The notes under the pieces are model-generated. The model did not search any database. It saw only the letters and a list, made by a program, of their open reading frames with translations, and had not been told where the DNA came from. Shown piece after piece: positions 35,744 to 44,177 of a stretch of DNA of 64,000 bases. The stretch is from an uncultured Oscillibacter sp. (GTDB lineage: Bacteria; Bacillota; Clostridia; Oscillospirales; Oscillospiraceae). The stretch is from contig CAJTSM010000007.1 of the NCBI GenBank assembly GCA_910578935.1, positions 52,218 through 116,217 on the forward strand, read 5' to 3'. The position numbers and the translations under genes are program-made. The first letter of the stretch is position 1. Each line of letters opens with the position of its first letter.

Positions 35744-35904
35744 GACCCTGTTTGAAAAATGCCAAAACGCCCAAACGGCGGATCTTTTTCCGCGGATGCT
35801 TCGTTAATTTCCCTTGAAATCCGTCAGGATTCCTGCGGAAAATCGCCTCTCCCAGCGTAAAAATTTCTCGCCGTTGGGCATTCCGGCAATTTTCAAACAG
35901 GGCC
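35744..35904 (+). repeat. Repeat R2, full copy (161 bp)
   Basis: Ends GACCCTGTTTGAAAAATGCC and GGCAATTTTCAAACAGGGCC are near-perfect inverted repeats. Internal blocks GCCAAAACGCC, CCTTGAAATCCGT and GGATTCCTGCGG match the 28704 copy in the other orientation. The right end supplies the TAG stop codon of the neighbouring minus-strand gene. Alignment of the two copies (161 and 162 bases) supports a defined element. Confidence 0.82.
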
Positions 35905-37994
35905 TATTCTTCCGGGACCTCCAAACCGGGAAGCACTCCAACTGCGGCTTCCTCTTCTTCCGGCATAGTTCCATTTTCAACGGCAATGCTGTTTTTCAAC
36001 GTCTGGAATAACTCTCCGATATAGAAAAGACTTTTTGAAGACTGCTCAAAAGCGTCGCATTCCCGCTCCGCCAGTTCCATATGAGTCTTCCACTCTTCGG
36101 AGTTCCTCCGGAATTCTTTCGCGTACTCAAAGTGGGAGTAGGCATATACCAGCTGGACATAGTAAAAAAGATTCACTTCTTCCTGCGGCCGCAGCAGGGA
36201 ACCGCCGTCTGCGAAAGCGGCTTCCCCCCGTGTTTCTTCCTCTTCAAAGAAGTTTTCGCAATAGAAGCCGGCTTCCTCATACCGTCCGGCGTTGAACGCG
36301 GTAATCGCCGCCAAAGCGTACTCCGTGTAAAAAAGCCCCTTTGGTTCATACTCTCCGACCGGCTCCGTTTCCCCCAAGCTGCTTTGCAGCATGGTCCTGG
36401 CCAGAAGCAGCAGTTCCTCCTCCCGCGAGTCTTCCTCCACCAGAAGCAGCTGTTCCTGAACCTTGGCCAAAAGCTCTCCGGCTTCCCCGGCGGAAAAAGA
36501 TTCCTGCCCCGACGTTTTAAAATACCAATCGGCCTTCATCAACGCCTGCTCAGGATTGAGGGCTTCGCCTTCTTCTTTTCCCACGCCGGCAATATAACCC
36601 CACAAATCTTCGTTCCGGTTTGTCGCAAACAGATACCGGACCAAATAAATCTCCTCCGGCCCGCTAAGTTCCTTCTCCTTTTCCAAAGCGTAAATGTCCG
36701 AAAGTAGAAACGATTCATCCCTTCCCATCAGATCCGCGCAAATACAGCGGAGAATCTTTACCATCGTGCTGCCGCCCTGGAAATGCTCGTCGGCGCCACA
36801 CAGGAGCTGATAGGCGTTTTCGATATTCGTGTTTTCCGCCAGAGCGCAGGCACTGTACAGTACGATCATAGAAAGATCCCACGGATCATGCAGCAGGATC
36901 GTTCCGGCGTCTTCCATCAGCCGGGCCGGAGGCTCCTCATCCGCCCACTCCCGTGCCCATTCCTTATAATTTGAAAGGTGACTTCCCCCTGTTCCCGGCT
37001 CAAGTTCCAACGCCAAGTTCAGGCATTCCCTCATATGAGGAATATCCTCCAGGGCATGATAGATAAGGGCCATGTTATCATACCGAACCGCACTGCTTCC
37101 AAACCGCTCTTCCGCCTTTTGATAATACTCCAGCGCATTGCGCAGACAGTCCCATTCGCTGTACCCCGGGAGGTATGTTCCTTCGATGTAGGCATAATGC
37201 CACATAAACCCGATGTATTCCACATCGTCATCCGTACAGCGCCCCTCCAGGAACAGGTCATACGCACTTCTCAAATAGTCATGTACGTCCAGGCCCGGCG
37301 CAAAGGAGCCGGCAAATACCGCATCCATATAGCCCCGGAAGTCCGTTGGCTCTGCAACCTCCTCCGGCGGCGCGGACTCCCCGGACAGCCCGCCGCCCGC
37401 ATTCGCCACAGCCGGAGGCGTTAACAGATCGCTCCCGTCTCCGATCCGCTCCAGGACATCCGATGAAAGCGCGAAAGGGTAGGTGTTCATGCGGGAATTT
37501 ATCAAGAAGGAAACGGCCTCAACCGGGACCGGCACATGCGGCCTCCGCACCAGGCGGAAAGAGTTGAGGAAAAACTGCGCGCTGTTCAAAAAAGTAAGTA
37601 CTACCAGGAAGATGCCGGAAAGCGCCATGGCCAGTTTACGGTTCTCCTTTGCCCCATGCAGCAGCCAGCTGGCCAGGGCCGACGCGAACAAGGGAATCAG
37701 AAAGCCCGTGCCATAAACCTTCCCGATTCGTTTCAGCAAGACCAAGAACCCCTCTTCCTGCGGCATGGCCCCCATGGTCCAAAAGAAAAAGCCCACCGCA
37801 AGCCCAATCTCCAATAAAAAGAGCAAAATACATACGACAAGATGGCTGAGCAGCTTTACCCCCCTATTTCTGAAACAACTCCCTCCAAGCAGCAATTCTG
37901 TCAACAGCGCCGAAAGAATCGCGCCCATCGTCAGAAGGCTGTACCCAATCGCTTTTGAAGACTGAATGGCGGACACAAAATCTTGCAGTCCCAT
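35904..37994 (-). CDS. Large membrane protein with helical-repeat-like domain, unknown function
   Basis: A 696-residue protein with four predicted helices in the first 150 residues (AIGYSLLTMGAILSALLTEL, LLSHLVVCILLFLLEIGLAV, GFLIPLFASALASWLL, ALSGIFLVVLTFLNSAQFFL) and then about 500 residues of soluble, acidic, helix-rich sequence that looks like tetratricopeptide-type repeats (CLRNALEYYQKAEERFG, MALIYHALEDIPHMRECLNL). GAGAGGAG lies 8 bases before the ATG. It stands alone, between the R2 repeat and a sigma-54 regulator. I do not recognise a family; a scaffold role at the membrane is a guess from architecture. Confidence 0.7.
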   Translation of the reverse strand: MGLQDFVSAIQSSKAIGYSLLTMGAILSALLTELLLGGSCFRNRGVKLLSHLVVCILLFLLEIGLAVGFFFWTMGAMPQEEGFLVLLKRIGKVYGTGFLIPLFASALASWLLHGAKENRKLAMALSGIFLVVLTFLNSAQFFLNSFRLVRRPHVPVPVEAVSFLINSRMNTYPFALSSDVLERIGDGSDLLTPPAVANAGGGLSGESAPPEEVAEPTDFRGYMDAVFAGSFAPGLDVHDYLRSAYDLFLEGRCTDDDVEYIGFMWHYAYIEGTYLPGYSEWDCLRNALEYYQKAEERFGSSAVRYDNMALIYHALEDIPHMRECLNLALELEPGTGGSHLSNYKEWAREWADEEPPARLMEDAGTILLHDPWDLSMIVLYSACALAENTNIENAYQLLCGADEHFQGGSTMVKILRCICADLMGRDESFLLSDIYALEKEKELSGPEEIYLVRYLFATNRNEDLWGYIAGVGKEEGEALNPEQALMKADWYFKTSGQESFSAGEAGELLAKVQEQLLLVEEDSREEELLLLARTMLQSSLGETEPVGEYEPKGLFYTEYALAAITAFNAGRYEEAGFYCENFFEEEETRGEAAFADGGSLLRPQEEVNLFYYVQLVYAYSHFEYAKEFRRNSEEWKTHMELAERECDAFEQSSKSLFYIGELFQTLKNSIAVENGTMPEEEEAAVGVLPGLEVPEE

Positions 37995-38108
37995 AAACTT
38001 CTCTCCTCTCTCACGGGAAATGTATCCTCCGCTTTATGTCGATTTTAGCACAGTCTGGAAAAAAAACAACGATTCTTTCACAATGTGTAAACAGTATGTA
38101 TAAAAATA

Positions 38109-38137
38109 TTTACAGATTATTTGACATATGTTAATAT
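38109..38137 (+). promoter_or_regulatory. Sigma-A-type promoter for the sigma-54 activator gene
   Basis: TTTACA, 17 bases, TAATAT, about 70 bases before the start codon. Confidence 0.5.
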
Positions 38138-38207
38138 AAAGTTACATTTTTTGCTGACACTCATCATCTTTGTTTTTTCGTCAAAATCACGAAAGAGAGG
38201 AATTCCC

Positions 38208-39635
38208 ATGGCCATCAGCGAACTGGATCAACTTTCCCCCAAGGCGCTTATGCAGAGAATCACCGACGAGCTGGAAGGTGTTATTATCACAGACGCGGAA
38301 GGGCGCTACATCTACGTCAATCACCGCTGGAGCTCTTTGACCGGCTATTCGCTTGCCCAGGTAAAAGGGCGGTACGTACGGGATATCGTCCTGAATTCCC
38401 GGGTGGATGAGGTACTGAAGAGCCAGAAATATGTATCCGGCGATGCGGTTTTACTGAACGTCCGTACTGGAGAGGAAGTCCCGGTCTACTGCTCCTATAC
38501 GCCCCTGTTTCAAGACGGAGAAATGGAGGGCTGCTTTGTCTACATGATTCCGAAAAGCGAACATGCCTCCATGGTGATCCCTCCCAATGTGACAACCTTG
38601 CTGGAAGCGTTGAACAAACGGCTGCTTCTGGTACAGCCCTGCTCCGTGGTCGTCTCAAACCCATTGGACAACATCATAGGAGACAGCCCGGAAATCACAA
38701 AGATGAAAAATGAGATCGTCTGCGCCGCCCGCTCCTCTTCTACCGTTTTGATTGAAGGGGAAACCGGCAGCGGAAAAGAGCTGGTCGCCCACGCCATTCA
38801 CGAACTGAGCCCCCGCCAAAGCCACCGGCTGGTAAAGGTCAACTGTGCCGCCATCCCGTCGGAGCTGTTGGAGTCGGAGTTCTTCGGCTACGAAGAAGGC
38901 GCTTTCACCGGGGCGCGCCGGGGGGGACAGGCCGGTAAATTCGAAATTGCGAACAATGGCAGTTTATTCTTAGATGAGATCAATCAAATGCCCTACGCCC
39001 TTCAGCCAAAGCTGTTGAGGACACTGCAAGAGCGGGAGATTGAGCGGATCGGCTCCTCCGCCACCGTCCCCGTTGACACGCGGATTATCTCCGCCACCAA
39101 TGTCCCCCTGAACCAACTGGTACAGGAGGGAACCTTTCGCAGCGACCTTTACTACCGGCTGAATGTGATTAAAATCCGCATCCCGCCTCTGCGGGAACGC
39201 CGGAGCGATATTCCCCAGCTGATTCACCATCTGTTAAAGCACCTAAACTTCCGGCTGGACCTGCAAATTCCCGGCATCACATCGGAAACGGTGGACCGGC
39301 TCATGGAATACGATTGGCCCGGCAATGTACGGGAATTGCAAAATGTGCTGGAGCGGGCCATGAATTTGGCCTGGTTTGAAACCCTGGAGTGGAAATACTT
39401 TTCCGATTATTTCAGCCATCCCGCGTATCCAACGCCTCCTTCCGCCTCCGTGGCTCCCATGCCCCAAGAGCAGCGGAATTCCTCCACCCTCCGGCAGCGC
39501 ACGGGAATTGCCGAGCGGGAAATCCTCATCCGGGCGCTGAGCGATCACCAGGGAAACAAGGCCGCAGTGGCGCGTGAGCTTGGAATTTCCCGCACAATCC
39601 TTTATCGGAAACTCCATAAGTACAACTTAATATAG
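38208..39635 (+). CDS. Sigma-54-dependent transcription activator (PAS-AAA-Fis)
   Basis: A 475-residue enhancer-binding protein: a PAS sensor (about 15-115, ITDAEGRYIYVNHRWSSLTG), an AAA+ domain with Walker A GETGSGKE (184-191), the sigma-54 contact loop EEGAFTGAR (around 229-237) and Walker B GSLFLDEINQM, then a Fis-type helix-turn-helix (AVARELGISRTILYRKLHKY) at the end. It starts at the ATG at 38208, 8 bases after GAGAGGA. It should activate the -24/-12 promoter just downstream. The signal seen by the PAS domain is unknown, perhaps the substrate of the catabolic genes that follow. Confidence 0.93.
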   Translation: MAISELDQLSPKALMQRITDELEGVIITDAEGRYIYVNHRWSSLTGYSLAQVKGRYVRDIVLNSRVDEVLKSQKYVSGDAVLLNVRTGEEVPVYCSYTPLFQDGEMEGCFVYMIPKSEHASMVIPPNVTTLLEALNKRLLLVQPCSVVVSNPLDNIIGDSPEITKMKNEIVCAARSSSTVLIEGETGSGKELVAHAIHELSPRQSHRLVKVNCAAIPSELLESEFFGYEEGAFTGARRGGQAGKFEIANNGSLFLDEINQMPYALQPKLLRTLQEREIERIGSSATVPVDTRIISATNVPLNQLVQEGTFRSDLYYRLNVIKIRIPPLRERRSDIPQLIHHLLKHLNFRLDLQIPGITSETVDRLMEYDWPGNVRELQNVLERAMNLAWFETLEWKYFSDYFSHPAYPTPPSASVAPMPQEQRNSSTLRQRTGIAEREILIRALSDHQGNKAAVARELGISRTILYRKLHKYNLI

Positions 39636-39652
39636 GAAAAGTGCCTTGTGCA

Positions 39653-39679
39653 ATCTGCCAAAAAACGTTCGGTGCAGAT
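39653..39679 (+). promoter_or_regulatory. Dyad that may be the activator-binding site
   Basis: ATCTGC (39653-39658) and GCAGAT (39674-39679), within related longer stretches GCAATCTGCC and GGTGCAGATCG, are spaced 15 bases apart and 24 bases before the -24 element. This is close for an enhancer but the only dyad in the gap. Confidence 0.4.
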
Positions 39680-39703
39680 CGTGTCTTTTAAAAATTTCAT
39701 GGT

Positions 39704-39719
39704 TGGCATATTTTTTGCT
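39704..39719 (+). promoter_or_regulatory. Sigma-54 (-24/-12) promoter
   Basis: TGGCATATTTTTTGCT matches the consensus TGGCAC-N5-TTGCW with GG and GC exactly 12 bases apart. It sits between the activator gene and the dehydrogenase gene. Confidence 0.85.
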
Positions 39720-39776
39720 TTATTATTTGGGCGTCAGGGCCTTGATAAACCAATCATTTAGGAGGAGGGAACGCCT

Positions 39777-40712
39777 ATGAGGGAAAAGCTTGCGGTTTAT
39801 GGCACCGGAACCATCGGCGCCTGCCAGGCAACGCTGACTTCCGGAAACGGATACCCTACGGCAGTCATCGGTCATTCGGAAGCAGGCCTGGTCCGCTGCC
39901 GGGAAATGATCCGGCAAAACTGGGATGACCTGATTGCGGAGGGTCTGGCTACGGAGGCCAATAAAAAGGCCGCTATGCGTCTGATTTCCATTACCAATGA
40001 TCCCGCCGCCCTGGAGGGCGCCGCCGTTGTCTTCGAAGCGGTGGCGGAAGACCCGGCTGTCAAGCAGGAGGTCTATGCAACCATTACACGGTATGGCGGG
40101 GAAAAGCTGATTGTCGCTTCCACCACCTCGTCGATCGACGCGGAAGTTCTGGCAAAGCGCATCCAAAATCCCTCCCGCCTCTTGATCGCCCATCCCTTTC
40201 AGCCGGTCCACATGCTGCCTCTGGTAGAGGTTGTCCGGCATGAACAGACCTCTGAAGAGGCTGTGGAGAAAATCTGCGGGCTGCTGCGAAATTTGAACCG
40301 GCAGGTAGTCGTACTGAACCGCAGCGTACCGGGCTTCCTGGTCAACCGGTTCGCCCAGGCGCTGTTCCGGGAGGCGATCTACCTCATGGAACAGGGCGTT
40401 ACCACAGCGGCGGATATTGACCGGGCCGTTCAATACGCCGTAGGGATGCGGTATGCCTCCATCGGCCTTCTGGAATACTACGATGCGGTGGGCTTTTCTC
40501 TGGAGAAAACCATTGCGGAAAACGTGTACCCCAGTTTGTGCGATACCAAGGAAATTCAAAGAACAACCCTGGAAGGGCTTGCCTCCGGCCAGACGGGACA
40601 AAGCGCCGGGCAGGGATTATACGATTGGTCGCGAAAGGACGAAGCCGATTTTCGGAGAAGAAAACAGGCCCCCTATTTTGAGGGGGTCCGGCTCTGGACC
40701 ATGCCGGAGTAA
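39777..40712 (+). CDS. 3-hydroxyacyl-CoA dehydrogenase family oxidoreductase
   Basis: A 311-residue NAD-dependent dehydrogenase. The nucleotide loop GTGTIGAC is at residues 9-16, the catalytic His in IAHPFQPVHMLPLVEVV, and the C-terminal dimerisation part from about 180 (NRSVPGFLVNRFAQALFREA). HPFQPVH differs slightly from butyryl-pathway HBD (HFFNP); together with the neighbours it resembles members that oxidise free hydroxy acids, such as L-carnitine or L-gulonate dehydrogenases. AGGAGG precedes the ATG. It is the first gene of the sigma-54 operon. Confidence 0.8.
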   Translation: MREKLAVYGTGTIGACQATLTSGNGYPTAVIGHSEAGLVRCREMIRQNWDDLIAEGLATEANKKAAMRLISITNDPAALEGAAVVFEAVAEDPAVKQEVYATITRYGGEKLIVASTTSSIDAEVLAKRIQNPSRLLIAHPFQPVHMLPLVEVVRHEQTSEEAVEKICGLLRNLNRQVVVLNRSVPGFLVNRFAQALFREAIYLMEQGVTTAADIDRAVQYAVGMRYASIGLLEYYDAVGFSLEKTIAENVYPSLCDTKEIQRTTLEGLASGQTGQSAGQGLYDWSRKDEADFRRRKQAPYFEGVRLWTMPE

Positions 40713-40744
40713 ACCTTCTCTTTAGAAAAGAAAGGATGGAAAAT

Positions 40745-41575
40745 ATGGAACACAACAACTGGAAAATTACATGCCTGTTTTACGGCACCCTGACCGCCCC
40801 AAAAGGCATTTTCTGTGCGGGCCTTGACAATGATAAAATCATGCCCTTCGTCTATTCCGGCTATCTGCTGCGCAACGGCAAACAGACGATCTTGGTGGAT
40901 ACCGGCGTCCATCAGGACAACATCCACGACGGCAAGGCCTGGGCAGGCTGCCCCGCAGTGGGCGGCAACCAGTACGTGCTGGACGCGCTGAAGGGCGAAG
41001 GCCTGACTCCGGACGACATCGATATTGTGATGTACACCCATCTGCACAACGATCACGCCGGCGGGTGCGCTCTGTTTCCGAACTCCCTGCATCTGTTCCA
41101 GAAGGATGAATACGCCAATATGATCAATCCCCTTCCATCCCAGAAGATCCGCACGGATTATGATCCCCGCACTCCCGGCGACATCGCCAAACTGCGGCAT
41201 ATTCAGATGATTGACGGAGACTTTGACCTTGGCAACGGCCTCCGGCTGGTAAAGGTGCCGGGTCACACCCTGGGCGGCATGGCAATTCAAGTACAAACCG
41301 CCGAAGGAAAATACGTAATCACCGGCGACATGCCTCACCTGGGCTGCTCTTTGTTCCCGAAGCTGGACAAAATGGAGCTGCTGGACGGAACTGTGGCAGA
41401 CATCACCCCCGCCCCGGATCTTTACGGTCCCTATATCATCAACGGCGTCATTTACGACCACTACGCCTGTTACGACAGTTTTGACAAGATTATGCTGCTG
41501 GGCGAAGAACGGGACCCCAAGTGGTTCCTGACCGGTCATGACATGTGGTGTGTGCGGAAAAAATACTTCGGATAA
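40745..41575 (+). CDS. Metallo-beta-lactamase-fold hydrolase, lactonase-like
   Basis: A 276-residue dinuclear-metal hydrolase resembling N-acyl-homoserine lactonases. The HxHxDH motif is THLHNDHAGG, followed by VPGHTLGG, ITGDM and a late TGHDMW. Some quorum-quenching lactonases, and lactonases of sugar-acid pathways, share this form, so the substrate may be any lactone. The start is the ATG at 40745, 8 bases after AAGGA; an ATG 9 bases earlier overlaps that site. It lies between the dehydrogenase and the transporter, so hydrolysis of an imported or intermediate lactone is likely (inference). Confidence 0.78.
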   Translation: MEHNNWKITCLFYGTLTAPKGIFCAGLDNDKIMPFVYSGYLLRNGKQTILVDTGVHQDNIHDGKAWAGCPAVGGNQYVLDALKGEGLTPDDIDIVMYTHLHNDHAGGCALFPNSLHLFQKDEYANMINPLPSQKIRTDYDPRTPGDIAKLRHIQMIDGDFDLGNGLRLVKVPGHTLGGMAIQVQTAEGKYVITGDMPHLGCSLFPKLDKMELLDGTVADITPAPDLYGPYIINGVIYDHYACYDSFDKIMLLGEERDPKWFLTGHDMWCVRKKYFG

Positions 41576-41615
41576 CGAAGCTGCTCAAATCATCTGTGTG
41601 TAAGGAGGTCTTTCT

Positions 41616-43526
41616 ATGACGTCACAGGTTTGGATGATCCTGATCACCGTAGTCTATGTTCTCGCAATGATGCTTCTCAGCTGGTATATCGGAAAGAAAA
41701 CCACGAAAGATGAAACGGAATTCATGGTAGGCGGGCGGGAATTTACTCCGCTGATGACGGCTGTGGGCAACGGTTCCATCCTGATTTCCGGCGGATATCT
41801 GCCTTCTATCATCATGTACGGCTACATGTTCGGCATGGGCGGGATGTGGTTCTACCTGGGCTGGGGCACCGGGGCGCTGGTGGCGTGGCTGTGCTGGGCC
41901 GGCTTCTGGCGGACTTCCGGCGCCCTGACGCCCACCGAGTGGTTTGAGTACCGCTATGGCAAGGGAGGCCGTATGGCGATTACCATTGTGATCCTCTTTG
42001 CCTCCCTGGCCATCTTGGGCTGGCAGTATGTGGGCTGCGGCGATACCATTGGCGGCGCGCTTGGCATTGACCCCAAGCTGGCCATGCTGCTGGTCGGCGT
42101 GGTGGTAACCGCCTACGTGGTGTTCGGCGGCATCTGGGCCGCCACCGCCACGGATTTAATCCAGTTCTCCTGGGTCTTCGTCATCCAATTCATTATCCTG
42201 CCCATCTATCTGATTATCAAATACGGCATGCCCGACGCTGCCGCGCTGCCGGAAAATTTCCTCAGTCTCCCCTTCGGCTCCATCCCGGTGGTCCAGTTCG
42301 TGGCACCTTCGGTCATTACCTTCTTGATGATGCACCAGTCTCTTTTGAACCAGTCTCCCTACTGGGCCCGGGCGGCCGGCACCCGCAGCCTGAAAGCCTG
42401 CAAAAAAGGCTGGATGTGGACGGTCATCATCGCCTATTTCACCGGCGTCGTGGGAGCCTTCACCGGCTGCTATGCCCGCCAGCTCCTCCCCAATTTGGAA
42501 AGCGCCAGCACTGCCTTCGGTTCCTTGATGAACATCCTGCCGATTCCGCTGGCCGCCTGCATTATGGCCGGTCTGATGGCGGCCACGATGTCCACCTGTG
42601 ATATCTATCTGGTTTCCGGTGTTAATCAGCTGGTCCGGGACGTAGCCCAGTATTTCCTGAAGATCCGCAACACCAAAAAGCTGCTGCAATGGGCAAAATG
42701 GGGTACGATTATTTACGGCATGGCCTCCGTGGCTTTCGCGATCTTCTGGAAGGGCGGGCTCAGCTACCTCTTCGCCTTCGGAACCGGTGTCGGCGCGCCG
42801 CTGTTCGTGTACTACCTGGACTCCTGGCTGCTGCGGGTAGGCAATCAGAAAGGGGCCATTGCCTCCGTAGCCGTCTCCATGGGCATCGTCCTATACTGGG
42901 ATATCCTCACCACAAATTCCGCCCAGGTCAACAGCCTGTGGCTGATCTTCCCCGCCTCCCTGATTACTCTGGTTGTTGTCAGCCTGCTGACAAAAACGGA
43001 CACGGTCGCCCCGGTGAACGAGAGCAAAGGACCTGACCCGCTTCAGACAGAGGTCTTGAAGACGCTGAAGCGCGGCTATGGAAATACCGGCGCGATCATC
43101 ACCAGAATGACCCGGTATTGCAACGACCACCAGCTCCAAGCGGCCAGCGTTCACAACGCCCTGGATTCCCTGGAAAAAAGCGGTTACGTAAAACGAAGAG
43201 GCCAGCGCCTTATTCATCAGCTTTACTTCTCCCTGACGGAAAAGGGCGACGCCGCCGCTGCTGCGCACATGAACGCCGCCGAGCTGGAAGTCATCTCCAA
43301 ATACGGCTTGGATGACCAAGCCATGCAGTTTATGCGCTGGATCGAGCATGGCGACGCATCCATGAGCGAGATCTCCAGCAAGTATTCCATCTACATGATG
43401 GAGCTGAGCGCTATCTCCGAGCATCTTTCAGAGTTGGGACTGGTACGCGTCTTCGGTCAAACCCGTTTGCGGGCCGGATTGACCGACGCCGGCCGGCAGC
43501 TGCTGCAAAAATCCTCCGCGGGCTAA
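41616..43526 (+). CDS. Sodium:solute symporter fused to two winged-helix domains
   Basis: A 636-residue protein. Residues 1-470 form an SSS-family transporter with about 13 helices; conserved segments include FMVGGREFTPLMTAVGNGSI and SLLNQSPYWARAAGTRS. After the last helix (LIFPASLITLVVVSLL) comes a linker and a 159-residue cytoplasmic tail with two winged-helix-like units: about 478-547 (SVHNALDSLEKSGYVKRRGQ then FSLTEKGDAA) and 555-634 (MSEISSKYSIYMMELSAISE then GLTDAGRQLL). The tail is MarR/PadR-like by eye. Such a tail could sense transport and bind DNA, or serve as a non-DNA partner. AAGGAGG precedes the ATG. It is the last gene of the sigma-54 operon. Confidence 0.85.
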   Translation: MTSQVWMILITVVYVLAMMLLSWYIGKKTTKDETEFMVGGREFTPLMTAVGNGSILISGGYLPSIIMYGYMFGMGGMWFYLGWGTGALVAWLCWAGFWRTSGALTPTEWFEYRYGKGGRMAITIVILFASLAILGWQYVGCGDTIGGALGIDPKLAMLLVGVVVTAYVVFGGIWAATATDLIQFSWVFVIQFIILPIYLIIKYGMPDAAALPENFLSLPFGSIPVVQFVAPSVITFLMMHQSLLNQSPYWARAAGTRSLKACKKGWMWTVIIAYFTGVVGAFTGCYARQLLPNLESASTAFGSLMNILPIPLAACIMAGLMAATMSTCDIYLVSGVNQLVRDVAQYFLKIRNTKKLLQWAKWGTIIYGMASVAFAIFWKGGLSYLFAFGTGVGAPLFVYYLDSWLLRVGNQKGAIASVAVSMGIVLYWDILTTNSAQVNSLWLIFPASLITLVVVSLLTKTDTVAPVNESKGPDPLQTEVLKTLKRGYGNTGAIITRMTRYCNDHQLQAASVHNALDSLEKSGYVKRRGQRLIHQLYFSLTEKGDAAAAAHMNAAELEVISKYGLDDQAMQFMRWIEHGDASMSEISSKYSIYMMELSAISEHLSELGLVRVFGQTRLRAGLTDAGRQLLQKSSAG

Positions 43527-43705
43527 GCCCAAAAATCGCGCTGTCAAGTTAGCACAGAAAATGGCTGTCACCTTCCGCAACATATTGTGAGCAATCCTCT
43601 TCGGTATTTCGAATTTGTGCTTATTGTACAAAACTATTTGTAGAAATATGTCTATATCAACGAAATAACAGCCGTTTTCTTTCTGAGAAACCGTCATTTT
43701 ACCTC

Positions 43706-43733
43706 TGGACTCCTTTTCAAAATGTGATATGCT
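43706..43733 (+). promoter_or_regulatory. Predicted promoter of the structured RNA / 29-codon ORF
   Basis: TGGACT, a 16-base spacer and TATGCT; transcription would start near 43740. Confidence 0.4.
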
Positions 43734-43960
43734 ACAGTTAGTACAGTTGAAAAGAATTCATAGGATTCTTTTCAGCGCGGCGCTGTAAAACAGCGCCGCA
43801 AGCCGCGCAAGCAGCTTTCTGTGCTCAACTTCATAGGGAACGCATGGGCGCTTTGCGCCCCGGTGAACCTTTGGTTCACCGGTAGAAGAGAAGTAAATAC
43901 TTCTTTTCTGCCGCGTTGCCTATATGAACTGCTACCATCAGTGAAAAGGAGGCGATTCGT

Positions 43961-44050
43961 ATGTTTGGGTGGTTCAAAGACCTCGTCAGAATCCGCTATC
44001 AGGAGCTGAATACGCTTCGAAGCGAATTGCGCCGCGGAGCGAACCAGTAA
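43961..44050 (+). CDS. 29-residue peptide ORF in the structured transcript
   Basis: ATG at 43961 is preceded at 8 bases by AAAAGGAGG, one of the best ribosome-binding sites in the window. The peptide begins MFGWFKDLVRIRYQELNTLR and ends SELRRGANQ: an amphipathic, mostly helical, basic sequence. The stop is about 40 bases before a long terminator hairpin. It could be a leader peptide, a toxin-like or membrane-active peptide, or part of the RNA's control. Function unknown. Confidence 0.5.
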   Translation: MFGWFKDLVRIRYQELNTLRSELRRGANQ

Positions 44051-44089
44051 GCGCCCGGTAATTTGAACGGCGCATCGGATATGACACGC

Positions 44090-44135
44090 AAAGAGCGCTT
44101 CCGCTCCGGCTTTTGCCGGAGCGGAAGCGCTCTTT
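44090..44135. terminator. 21-bp bidirectional terminator hairpin
   Basis: AAAGAGCGCTTCCGCTCCGG plus C pairs perfectly with 44115-44135 around a TTTT loop. It lies between the small ORF and the convergent LacI-type gene and can serve both. Confidence 0.8.
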
Positions 44136-44177
44136 CCATATGAACGCCGCCCTTTGCCACGGGAATCTCCCCCTGAT

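Larger units (their letters stand above)
43740..44135 (+). ncRNA. Candidate structured RNA with a four-way junction and small ORF
   Basis: Within the gap after the symporter gene I see a chain of hairpins: TTGAAAAGAAT/ATTCTTTTCAG (43747-43775), GCGGCGCTGT/ACAGCGCCGC with AAA loop (43777-43799), and then a closed junction. The closing stem is TTCATAGGGAACGC (43830-43843) with GCGTTGCCTATATGAA (43913-43928). Inside it are three hairpins in a row: GGGCGC-TTT-GCGCCC (43846-43860), CGGTGAACC-TTT-GGTTCACCG (43861-43881) and AGAAGAGAAGTA/TACTTCTTTTCT (43884-43909). A 29-codon ORF with a strong ribosome-binding site and a 21-bp terminator hairpin follow. This is not a tRNA (no T-loop or anticodon-like arm) and I know no named class that fits. 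Confidence 0.6.

Noticed and set aside
43830..43928. tRNA gene because of the cloverleaf-like fold
   Set aside because: Arm lengths, the 9-bp second hairpin and lack of T-loop and CCA-type acceptor do not fit a tRNA.
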